Below are positions 1 through 5,313 of a DNA stretch of 10,472 nt, piece by piece. The stretch comes from 66-474 sp964489055 (GTDB taxonomy: Bacteria > Pseudomonadota > Gammaproteobacteria > Xanthomonadales > Rhodanobacteraceae). The notes below the pieces were generated by a model. The model saw only the letters and a list, made by a program, of their open reading frames with translations, did no database searches and had not been told where the DNA came from. Location: NCBI GenBank assembly GCA_964489055.1, contig CAZAXF010000084.1:1-10472 (forward strand), written 5' to 3'. The position numbers and the translations under genes are program-made. The first letter of the stretch is position 1. Each line of letters begins with the position of its first letter.

Positions 1-55
1 GAAGGGGCTCCCCTGCTAAGGGAGTAGAGGGTTTATAGCCTTCTCGAGGGTTCGA
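1..55 (+). pseudogene. truncated tRNA-Ser(GCT) copy
   Basis: Bases 1-55 are identical to 226-280 of the intact tRNA-Ser downstream. They cover the end of the D-arm region, the anticodon stem-loop (GCT at 15-17), the long variable arm and the 5' half of the T arm, ending at TTCGA in the T-loop. From base 56 the sequence diverges completely, and no 3' T-stem or acceptor strand follows, so this copy cannot fold as a tRNA. The window begins inside it, so its 5' end is unseen. It may be a tandem duplicate broken by an insertion, or one side of an integration scar. Confidence 0.85.
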
Positions 56-205
56 CGGATTCGTCTGGAACGAATCCGGACGGCCGAATGGCCGGCCCCG
101 AGCGTAGCGAGGGGTGAGGCTCAGGATGAGCCGAGCATTTCCCGAACGGACGCCAAGTTTGTGATAGTGCCGGTTGTTACACTTGCGTGATGCGAAATCA
201 AACCC
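56..205. repeat. hairpin-dense insert between two tRNA-Ser copies
   Basis: This non-coding stretch is a chain of short inverted repeats. They are CGGATTCGT/ACGAATCCG (56-64/70-78, perfect 9-bp stem), CGGCC/GGCCG (81-85/90-94), CCCC/GGGG (96-99/111-114) and GGCTC/GAGCC (118-122/128-132). The rest (133-205) has no clear hairpin and leads into the intact tRNA-Ser; TACACT at 178-183 could be a -10 element, but no good -35 lies at the right distance. The chain starts exactly where the truncated tRNA-Ser copy loses identity. It resembles dispersed palindromic modules of Xanthomonadaceae; that comparison is from memory. Confidence 0.6.
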
Positions 206-298
206 GGAGAGATGCCCGAGCGGTCGAAGGGGCTCCCCTGCTAAGGGAGTAGAGGGTTTATAGCCTTCTCGAGGGTTCGAATCCCTCTCTCTCCGCCA
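206..298 (+). tRNA. tRNA-Ser(GCT)
   Basis: This is a complete class II tRNA. The acceptor strand GGAGAGA (206-212) pairs with TCTCTCC (288-294), followed by discriminator G295 and encoded CCA (296-298). The anticodon stem CTCCC/GGGAG (233-237/245-249) encloses loop CTGCTAA with anticodon GCT at 240-242, which reads AGC/AGU serine codons. The long variable arm typical of tRNA-Ser lies between the anticodon and T arms. GGGTTCGAATC forms the T-loop region. A truncated second copy lies immediately upstream. Confidence 0.97.
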
Positions 299-307
299 TC
301 TATCGCA

Positions 308-336
308 TTGACGGAACCCCCACAAAGCAAGATAAT
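308..336 (+). promoter_or_regulatory. sigma-70 promoter for tRNA-Arg(ACG)
   Basis: TTGACG (308-313) matches the -35 consensus at five of six positions. Exactly 17 bp separate it from GATAAT (331-336), which matches the -10 consensus at five of six. A start point near 343 would give a short 5' leader before the tRNA at 362. This is the best-matching vegetative promoter in the window, and it suggests that tRNA-Arg is transcribed independently of tRNA-Ser. Confidence 0.75.
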
Positions 337-361
337 TAACGGCTAACTTCACCATTTCCAC

Positions 362-438
362 GCGCCCGTAGCTCAGCTGGATAGAGTACCTGGCTACGAA
401 CCAGGCGGTCGGGAGTTCGAATCTCTCCGGGCGCGCCA
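362..438 (+). tRNA. tRNA-Arg(ACG)
   Basis: This is a 77-nt tRNA with acceptor GCGCCCG (362-368) paired to CGGGCGC (428-434), discriminator G435 and encoded CCA (436-438). The anticodon stem CCTGG/CCAGG holds loop CTACGAA with anticodon ACG at 396-398. In bacteria A34 of this tRNA is normally deaminated to inosine so that it reads CGU, CGC and CGA. The T-arm motif GTTCGAATC is present. A strong promoter lies upstream and a GC-rich hairpin follows. Confidence 0.97.
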
Positions 439-447
439 TTTTCCGAC

Positions 448-472
448 AGGCCGGCGGTACCCCCGCCGGCCT
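448..472 (+). terminator. possible terminator after tRNA-Arg(ACG)
   Basis: A perfect 10-bp stem, AGGCCGGCGG (448-457) with CCGCCGGCCT (463-472), closes a 5-nt loop ten bases after the tRNA. The following CGTTGTCTTG is only moderately T-rich, so termination by this hairpin is plausible rather than certain. From here to 732 (about 260 bases) I see no supported gene or repeat: a 74-codon open frame at 518-742 runs into the tRNA-Pro gene and has no recognisable protein features. Confidence 0.5.
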
Positions 473-732
473 CGTTGTCTTGGCCCGCGTTGACCGGCGC
501 AATCGCGCAACCGTACCATGACGTTTGCTGATCGATGTTGGATCTTGGTAACGAAGACCCCCGCGCGTGCTGAGCGCAGCTTGCGCCAGCAAGCGAAGTC
601 GAAGCACTCATCGACGCAGCCCTTCGACGCCGGCGCTACCCGCCTATGCCCAGGGCGAACGGTGAAAGCGGTACCGAGACTCGACATGAATGACAGTGCA
701 TTTTTGCGTTGCGCCGCGCAGCCGGCGCCCGT

Positions 733-809
733 CGGGGTATAGCTCAGCCTGGTAGAGCGCCAGCTTTGGGAGCTGGATGTCGGGGGTTCGAATCCCTCTG
801 CCCCGACCA
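733..809 (+). tRNA. tRNA-Pro(TGG)
   Basis: This is a 77-nt tRNA. Acceptor CGGGGTA (733-739) pairs with TGCCCCG (799-805, including one G-U pair), with the first pair C1-G72, discriminator A806 and encoded CCA (807-809). The unusual C1-G72 start is characteristic of bacterial tRNA-Pro. The anticodon stem CCAGC/GCTGG (760-764/772-776) holds loop TTTGGGA with anticodon TGG at 767-769. Its last 21 bases recur in slightly altered form at 951-974. I could not identify a convincing promoter between 660 and 732. Confidence 0.97.
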
Positions 810-816
810 ATGACCT

Positions 817-838
817 AAGCGGCCCTTGTGGCCGTTTT
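817..838 (+). terminator. rho-independent terminator of tRNA-Pro
   Basis: Stem CGGCC (820-824)/GGCCG (830-834) with loop CTTGT is followed directly by TTTT (835-838). Flanking AAG (817-819) can pair into the T-run. The position, 8 bases after the tRNA, and the U-tract fit an intrinsic terminator. Confidence 0.7.
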
Positions 839-950
839 GGTTATTGGCCAAGGTGCGGATGAGAACCGGCGCCTTCGCAAGAAGGGGCCGTTCGACTGCG
901 GAGGCATGGATGCCGGAGCGATGGCCCGAGGGGCGAGCGCCGGGAAGGCG
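839..950. repeat. second hairpin-rich block next to tRNA-Pro
   Basis: This non-coding stretch separates the tRNA-Pro terminator from a detached tRNA-Pro 3' end. It contains CCTTC/GAAGG (872-876/881-885), GGGCC/GGCCC (885-889/923-927), the near-palindrome GGCATGGATGCC (903-914) and GCGCC/GGCGC (937-941/947-951). The run of short hairpins, and a GGATG-centred repeat followed by GAGC, resemble the block at 56-132, although the two do not align over long stretches. No open frame here looks like a real gene. Confidence 0.45.
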
Positions 951-974
951 CGAATCATCCCTCTGCCCCGACCA
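951..974 (+). pseudogene. detached 3' end of tRNA-Pro (att-like scar)
   Basis: ATCCCTCTGCCCCGACCA at 957-974 is identical to the last 18 bases of tRNA-Pro (792-809). With CGAAT at 951-955 the match extends into the T-loop, except that three bases (CAT) are inserted after CGAAT. No anticodon arm or 5' acceptor strand precedes it, so it is a 3' fragment and not a tRNA. An intact tRNA followed by a displaced 3' end is the usual footprint of site-specific integration at a tRNA T-arm, but only about 140 bp separate the two and no integrase gene is present. Confidence 0.65.
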
Positions 975-1027
975 TTGCCTTGTCTCGCCCGCATTTCCCG
1001 CCATGTAACGTAGCCAGACGTTCCGAG

Positions 1028-1085
1028 AACTGGATTCCGGGTTCCATCGCCGATGAAGCCGACGATGGCTCTGGAATGACCGGGG
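1028..1085. repeat. degenerate GTCATTCC/GGAATCCAG dispersed repeat
   Basis: On the minus strand this reads GTCATTCCAGAGCC ... GGAATCCAGTTC, the end motifs of an intergenic hairpin repeat that is frequent in Xanthomonadaceae and other proteobacteria (from memory). Internal arms CCATCG and CGATGG are still visible. The remaining gene-free DNA from 1086 to 1264 shows no gene or strong repeat; it presumably holds the tRNA-Arg(TCT) promoter, with GAGAAT at 1249-1254 a weak -10 candidate. Confidence 0.4.
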
Positions 1086-1264
1086 TAGGCAGTGCATTGC
1101 ACCACCAACGTGGCCGAGGAACGACCCTGAGGTGATACGTTGAGCACACGGACCGAGCGAGTGCCAGGCAGGGCATGCCATCGGGGCGCCGCAGCAGGGA
1201 GGTGGTGAGAAGTGCGGGCCAGCGATCGCATCAGGGCCGGTTCCTTGCGAGAATGCACCGCAAC

Positions 1265-1341
1265 GCGCCTGTAGCTCAATTGGATAGAGCATCGGCCTTC
1301 TAAGCCGACGGTTGCTGGTTCGATTCCAGTCAGGCGCGCCA
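1265..1341 (+). tRNA. tRNA-Arg(TCT)
   Basis: This is a 77-nt tRNA with acceptor GCGCCTG (1265-1271) paired to CAGGCGC (1331-1337), discriminator G1338 and encoded CCA (1339-1341). The anticodon stem TCGGC/GCCGA holds loop CTTCTAA with anticodon TCT at 1299-1301, which reads the AGA (and AGG) codons, rare in this GC-rich genome. The T-loop is GGTTCGATTCC. No clear terminator follows; the next gene starts 89 bases downstream. Confidence 0.97.
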
Positions 1342-1360
1342 GATTCCGGCACCGACGGCG

Positions 1361-1386
1361 CGCGTGCAACGGACGCGTGCAACGGA
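1361..1386 (+). repeat. 13-bp tandem duplication
   Basis: CGCGTGCAACGGA occurs twice head to tail (1361-1373 and 1374-1386), between tRNA-Arg(TCT) and the cytochrome c gene. It most likely arose by replication slippage. No function is apparent. Confidence 0.85.
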
Positions 1387-1430
1387 GTAGGATGGGCCGT
1401 CCAGCCACTGCATACAGTCTGGAGGGGTCC

Positions 1431-2060
1431 ATGCGTTTCATCTACGCGCTGATTTTCTGGATCATCGTCGCGATCATCGCCTTCTTCGCGTTCGCTTTCA
1501 GCGGCATCTACCAGGTGGGCGCGGACGTACCGCACTGGTCGGTGACGCGCCACCTGATCGGGCTGGTGCGTGAGCGTGCCATCGACAGCCGCATCGCGGA
1601 CATCAAGCCGCCGCCGCTGGACGAACCCGCGCTGGTGAAACTGGGTGCCGAACACTACTCGCACATGTGCGTGGGGTGTCACCTCGCCCCCGGCATGGGT
1701 CATTCCGACCTTCGCGACGGCATGTATCCGCGGCCGCCGAACCTGACGCGCTTCGCGCCGCATCCAGCCGAGGCATTCTGGATCATCAAGCACGGCCTCA
1801 AGATGACCGGCATGCCGGCGTGGGGCGAGACCCACGATGACCACACCATCTGGGCGCTGGTGGCATACCTGCAGAAACAGCCGCGGATGAGTGCGGCCGA
1901 ATTCCACTCGCTGACCGAAGGCGCCGGGCACGAGCACGATCACGCGGAGCCCATGCCTGCGCCGGCGGAATCCGCGGCGCAGCCCGCGCCGGCCGTGTCG
2001 GCGCCGGCCGCTGCGGCGACCGCGGGAGGCATGCCGGCCGCGGCGTCCACGGCAGGCTGA
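1431..2060 (+). CDS. membrane-anchored monohaem cytochrome c
   Basis: The 209-residue product is a class I c-type cytochrome predicted to be anchored in the inner membrane by an N-terminal hydrophobic helix (about residues 4-27), with its haem domain in the periplasm. The haem site CVGCH is at C80-C83-H84, and MTGMP (125-129) supplies the likely distal Met. The conserved core runs to about residue 160. A tail follows that begins with a His/acid cluster (GHEHDHAEPM, 166-175) and continues as about 30 Ala/Pro-rich residues, probably unstructured. The ATG at 1431 is chosen over an upstream in-frame start (1377) because GGAGGGG (1421-1427) is well placed and the membrane helix begins at once. Its electron partner is unknown. 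It lies 103 bp upstream of a metal regulator and copper pump, but separate transcription is likely because those have their own promoter. Confidence 0.9.
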   Translation: MRFIYALIFWIIVAIIAFFAFAFSGIYQVGADVPHWSVTRHLIGLVRERAIDSRIADIKPPPLDEPALVKLGAEHYSHMCVGCHLAPGMGHSDLRDGMYPRPPNLTRFAPHPAEAFWIIKHGLKMTGMPAWGETHDDHTIWALVAYLQKQPRMSAAEFHSLTEGAGHEHDHAEPMPAPAESAAQPAPAVSAPAAAATAGGMPAAASTAG

Positions 2061-2075
2061 CCATCCCGGCGATGG
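2061..2075 (+). terminator. weak hairpin after cytochrome c
   Basis: CCATC (2061-2065) and GATGG (2071-2075) pair directly after the cytochrome c stop codon. There is no T-run, so it may be only mRNA-end structure. Confidence 0.25.
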
Positions 2076-2125
2076 TGTCGGCGGCAGATTTCCGGACCCG
2101 CCGTCATTCCCGCCCGGCACAACCC

Positions 2126-2157
2126 TTGACTCTGGACCATGGTCCATGGTTTAGAGT
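2126..2157 (+). promoter_or_regulatory. MerR-type promoter with 29-bp operator dyad
   Basis: TTGACT (2126-2131) is the -35. TTTAGA (2150-2155) or TTAGAG/TAGAGT, one or two bases on, serves as the -10, giving an 18-20 bp spacer; 19-20 bp is the hallmark of promoters that MerR proteins activate by DNA distortion. A dyad spans the spacer: ACTCTGGACCATGG (2129-2142) and CCATGGTTTAGAGT (2144-2157), centred on T2143, with 12 of 14 positions complementary. The outer arms overlap the -35 and -10, as in known MerR-family operators. It lies immediately before the merR-type gene and should control the regulator/ATPase operon. Confidence 0.88.
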
Positions 2158-2163
2158 GCGTGC

Positions 2164-2589
2164 ATGGATACGCAAACCACGCAGCACTGGACGATCGGCA
2201 CCGTCGCGCGCCGCGCGGGCGTCGGCATCGACACCATCCGTTATTACGAGCGCGAAGGCGTGCTGCCGCCGCCACGGCGGCGCGCGTCGGGCTACCGCGA
2301 TTACGGCGCAGACACGATTGAACGCCTGTGCTTCATCCGCCGCGCCAAGGACCTCGGTTTCACGCTGGACGAAATCCGCGAACTGCTGGCGTTGTCGACC
2401 GATCGCGAGCGCGGCGTCAAGAGCGTCAAACAGCGTGCCGAGGCGCGCCTGGCGCAGGTCGAGGAACGCATCCGCGAACTGCAACGCATGCGGCGCGGCC
2501 TGAAGCAGTTGATCGACGCTTGCCCGGGCCGCGGCCCGCTGGAGCACTGCCCGATCCTGCGTGCACTGGGTGGAGAACGTCAGGCATGA
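2164..2589 (+). CDS. MerR-family heavy-metal regulator (CueR/CadR-like)
   Basis: The 141-residue product is a cytoplasmic dimeric activator. Residues 10-50 form the MerR winged helix-turn-helix (WTIGTVARRAGV, then IRYYEREGVLPPP and GYRDY). A long dimerisation helix follows (about 82-118), and then a metal loop with C120 and C129 (CPGRGPLEHC) ahead of PIL. The two Cys are eight residues apart, as in MerR and ZntR, whereas E. coli CueR has seven. By alignment V85 occupies the place of CueR Ser77 and of the third Cys of the Hg/Zn regulators. Metal specificity therefore cannot be read off; copper is inferred from the adjoining pump. No Shine-Dalgarno precedes the ATG, which lies only 8 bases after the dyad, so the mRNA is probably leaderless. 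It overlaps the ATPase start by 4 bases (ATGA). Confidence 0.92.
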   Translation: MDTQTTQHWTIGTVARRAGVGIDTIRYYEREGVLPPPRRRASGYRDYGADTIERLCFIRRAKDLGFTLDEIRELLALSTDRERGVKSVKQRAEARLAQVEERIRELQRMRRGLKQLIDACPGRGPLEHCPILRALGGERQA

Positions 2590-5105
2590 ACGTACACGAA
2601 CAGCAGCATAAGGGCGCAACCGGTGACCGCGAGATCGACCCGAATTGCGGCATGCGCGTCGCAACCGATACGCCCCGGCATGCCGACCATGAAGGTACCC
2701 GCTACTACTTCTGCAGCGACGGCTGCCTGAAGACGTTCACCGGAGACCCCGAGGGCGTACTGGCCAAGGCCCGCAGGCGTGACGTCTTGGCCGGCCGCCG
2801 TGACCCGGTGTGCGGCATGGCGACCGATCCGGAAGGCCCGCCTGCCAGCGTCGAACACGCGGGCGGCCGCGTGAACTTCTGCTCCGATGGCTGTCGCGAC
2901 CGCTTCGAGCGCGACCCGGACCGCTACCTTGGCGACGCAGCGCCCGCACGTGAGGATGACGACGCGCCGGAAGGCACGATGTACACCTGTCCCATGCACC
3001 CGGAGGTGCAGCAGGTCGGGCCGGGCGATTGCCCCAAGTGCGGCATGGCGCTGGAGCCGATGCTGCCGGCGGCCGGTGATGATGACGGCGACGAGGAAGT
3101 GCGTGCGATGGGACGGCGCTTCTGGGTGCTGGTGGCGCTGACGATCCCGGTGTTCCTGGTCGCGATGGGGCCGCATCTCTTCGGCTGGCGGCTGCCCGCG
3201 CCGTGGGGCCTCGTCACCGGCTGGATCGAGGCAGTGCTTGCCACCGTGGTGGTGCTGTGCGGCGGTGCGCCGTTCTTCGTGCGCGGCTGGCGCTCGCTGC
3301 ATCCATGGAACGTCAACATGTACACGCTGATCGCGCTCGGCACCGGCGTGGCGTGGCTCTACAGCGCGGTGGCATTCCTGTTCCCGGAACTGTTCCCGGC
3401 CGGGTTCCGCGATGCGCACGGCGAGGTCGGGGTGTATTTCGAGTCGGCGGCGGTGATCGTGACGCTGGTGACCATGGGCGATTTCCTGGAATTCCGCGCC
3501 CGCCGCCGCACCGGCTCGGCCCTGCGTGCACTGCTCGATCTCGCGCCGAAGCAGGCGCGGCGCATCGACGCGGATGGCAATGAATCGGACGTGCCGCTGG
3601 AAGACGTGCAGGAAGGCGACGTGCTGCGCGTGCGTCCCGGCGAGAAGGTGCCGGTCGACGGTGAAGTCACCGATGGCACCAGCCACGTCGACGAATCCAT
3701 GCTGACCGGCGAGGCGATGCCGGTCGCCAAGGCCAGCGGCGACCGGGTGACCGGCGGCACCGTCAACCAGGACGGCGCGCTGACGATGCGCGCCGAGAAG
3801 GTCGGCGCCGAGACCATGCTCTCGCAGATCGTGGCGCTGGTGGCCAGGGCGCAACGCAGCAAGGCTCCGCTGCAGCGCGTGGCCGATCGCGTGGCCGCGT
3901 GGTTCGTGCCGGCGGTGGTCATCGTCGCGGTGCTGGCGTTTGTGGGCTGGGCCGCGATCGGCCCCGACCCGAAGTTGACCCACGCCCTGATCGCGGCGGT
4001 ATCCGTGCTGATCATTGCCTGTCCCTGCGCGCTGGGCCTTGCCACGCCGATCTCGATCATGGTCGCCAGCGGACGCGGTGCACAGAACGGCGTGCTGTTC
4101 CGCGATGCCGGTGCGATCGAGTCGCTGCGCGATGTCGACACGCTGGTCGTGGACAAGACCGGTACCCTGACCGAGGGTCGGCCGAAGTTGAACGATGTCG
4201 AACCGCTGGGCGGCTTCGATGCCTCCCGCGTGCTGGCGCTGGCCGCGGCGCTGGAACGTCCCAGCGAGCATCCACTGGCGCAGGCGATCGTGTCCGGCGC
4301 CGAGGAACGGGACATTGCCATTCCCGACGTGGCGGACTTCACCACCACCACCGGCAAGGGCGTGCGCGGCCGCGTGGATGGCCATGACGTCGCGATCGGC
4401 AACGCGGCGCTGATGCACGAGGCCGGCGTGGAGCTGGCGTCGGACATCGAGTCGCGGGCGGACGAGCTGCGCGGGGACGGCGCGACCGTGATGTTTCTGG
4501 CCGTCGATGGCACGGCCGCGGCCTTGCTGGGCGTCGCCGACCCGTTGAAGCCCGACACCGCCGATGCGCTGGCCACGCTTCGCGATGAAGGCCTCCGGAT
4601 CGTGATGCTGACCGGCGACAACCGCACCACCGCGCAGGCGATCGCGCGCCGGCTCGGCATCGACGAGGTGCACGCCGATGTCTCGCCTGCCGACAAGGGC
4701 GACGTGATTGAAAAGCTGCAACGGGAAGGACACAAGGTCGCGATGGCGGGCGATGGCATCAACGATGCCCCGGCGCTGGCCGCGGCCGACGTCGGCATCG
4801 CCATGGGCACCGGCACCGACGTGGCGATGGAAAGCGCGCAGGTGACCCTGGTACGCGGCGAGCTTTCGGCGATCGCTCGCGCCCGCGCGCTGTCGCAGGC
4901 CACGGTACGCAACATCCACCAGAACCTGTTCTGTGCGTTCGGCTACAACACCGTCGGCATTCCGATCGCCGCGGGCGTGCTGTACCCGTGGTTCGGCATC
5001 GTGCTTTCGCCGATGATCGCCGCGCTGGCGATGAGCCTGTCTTCGGTGTCGGTGGTCTCCAACGCCCTGCGGCTGCGCGCGGCGCGCATCGCTCCGCAGG
5101 ATTAG
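2586..5105 (+). CDS. copA: copper-translocating P1B-type ATPase with two YHS domains
   Basis: This 839-residue inner-membrane pump probably exports Cu(I) (or Ag) from the cytoplasm using ATP. The N-terminal metal region holds two YHS domains (Cys at 21/43/47 and 76/99/103) and a YTCPMHP domain (133-158; C135, H138, C149, C152, M154). No GMTCxxC-type HMA domain is seen. The core has the actuator TGE (374-376), membrane site CPC (479-481), phosphorylation motif DKTGT (D523), nucleotide-site HP (562-563), GDGINDAP (722-729), Y787-N788 and M816-x-x-S819-S820. CPC with YN and MxxSS is the P1B-1 (Cu+/Ag+) signature. The ATG at 2586 overlaps the regulator's stop (ATGA), indicating translational coupling; longer in-frame extension into the regulator gene is rejected. 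It appears full length and intact. Confidence 0.95.
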   Translation: MNVHEQQHKGATGDREIDPNCGMRVATDTPRHADHEGTRYYFCSDGCLKTFTGDPEGVLAKARRRDVLAGRRDPVCGMATDPEGPPASVEHAGGRVNFCSDGCRDRFERDPDRYLGDAAPAREDDDAPEGTMYTCPMHPEVQQVGPGDCPKCGMALEPMLPAAGDDDGDEEVRAMGRRFWVLVALTIPVFLVAMGPHLFGWRLPAPWGLVTGWIEAVLATVVVLCGGAPFFVRGWRSLHPWNVNMYTLIALGTGVAWLYSAVAFLFPELFPAGFRDAHGEVGVYFESAAVIVTLVTMGDFLEFRARRRTGSALRALLDLAPKQARRIDADGNESDVPLEDVQEGDVLRVRPGEKVPVDGEVTDGTSHVDESMLTGEAMPVAKASGDRVTGGTVNQDGALTMRAEKVGAETMLSQIVALVARAQRSKAPLQRVADRVAAWFVPAVVIVAVLAFVGWAAIGPDPKLTHALIAAVSVLIIACPCALGLATPISIMVASGRGAQNGVLFRDAGAIESLRDVDTLVVDKTGTLTEGRPKLNDVEPLGGFDASRVLALAAALERPSEHPLAQAIVSGAEERDIAIPDVADFTTTTGKGVRGRVDGHDVAIGNAALMHEAGVELASDIESRADELRGDGATVMFLAVDGTAAALLGVADPLKPDTADALATLRDEGLRIVMLTGDNRTTAQAIARRLGIDEVHADVSPADKGDVIEKLQREGHKVAMAGDGINDAPALAAADVGIAMGTGTDVAMESAQVTLVRGELSAIARARALSQATVRNIHQNLFCAFGYNTVGIPIAAGVLYPWFGIVLSPMIAALAMSLSSVSVVSNALRLRAARIAPQD

Positions 5106-5106
5106 C

Positions 5107-5142
5107 TCCCCTCTCCCTTCGGGAGAGAGGTGGGGTGAGGGT
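5107..5142 (+). repeat. CTCTCCC-type hairpin repeat after copA
   Basis: CTCTCCC (5111-5117)/GGGAGAG (5121-5127) form a 7-bp stem with a 3-nt loop two bases beyond the ATPase stop region. GTGGGGTGAGGGT follows. This matches a dispersed intergenic repeat common in Xanthomonadaceae and other proteobacteria (from memory). It could help end the copA transcript, but no T-run follows. Confidence 0.6.
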
Positions 5143-5184
5143 TCGCGTTCGCGCGGAGCGGATGTGAAATCACGCAAGGCCCGT

Positions 5185-5233
5185 ACCCTCATCCGCGCCT
5201 TCGCGCTGCCTTCTCCCGGAGGGGAAGGGAACA
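5185..5233 (-). repeat. inverted second copy of the hairpin repeat
   Basis: ACCCTCATCCGCGCC ... CTTCTCCCGGAGGGG is the same dispersed repeat in the opposite orientation: its ends mirror GGGTGAGGGT and CTCCCC of the unit at 5107-5142. It has internal GCGC pairing (GCGCCTTCGCGC, 5194-5205) and CTCCCGGAG. The 42-bp spacer (5143-5184) holds nothing recognisable. The whole interval 5106-5313 has no gene; the upstream ATG at 5164 is not favoured for the next one. Confidence 0.55.
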
Positions 5234-5313
5234 GGTTTACGGTCTCGAAGCATCATCGGCGCCGCGCGAAATACGCTTGTCGAACGGGTGTGTCCGCGAC
5301 GAGGACATATCCC

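Noticed and set aside
56..132. Integron attC site
   Set aside because: The hairpins are several short separate stems rather than one long imperfect palindrome with R/L boxes, and there is no cassette gene or intI.
518..742. 74-codon plus-strand open frame between tRNA-Arg and tRNA-Pro
   Set aside because: It runs into the tRNA-Pro gene, lacks a ribosome site and has no recognisable protein features.
898..974. A second, decayed full tRNA-Pro gene
   Set aside because: Only the 3' T-arm and acceptor strand match; no 5' acceptor, D arm or anticodon arm can be aligned in the preceding 55 bases.
336..2147. Long minus-strand open frames across the tRNA genes (peptides such as GEIRTPDRLVRSQVLYPAELRA and GAEGFEPPT)
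   Set aside because: These peptides are the reverse-strand translation of tRNA-Arg, tRNA-Pro and tRNA-Ser sequences, a well-known source of false genes.
2580..5192. 870-codon minus-strand open frame opposite copA, and a similar 679-codon plus-strand frame opposite the ABC transporter
   Set aside because: Both are GC-rich shadow frames of strongly supported genes, with His/Arg/Gln-heavy composition and no domain signal.
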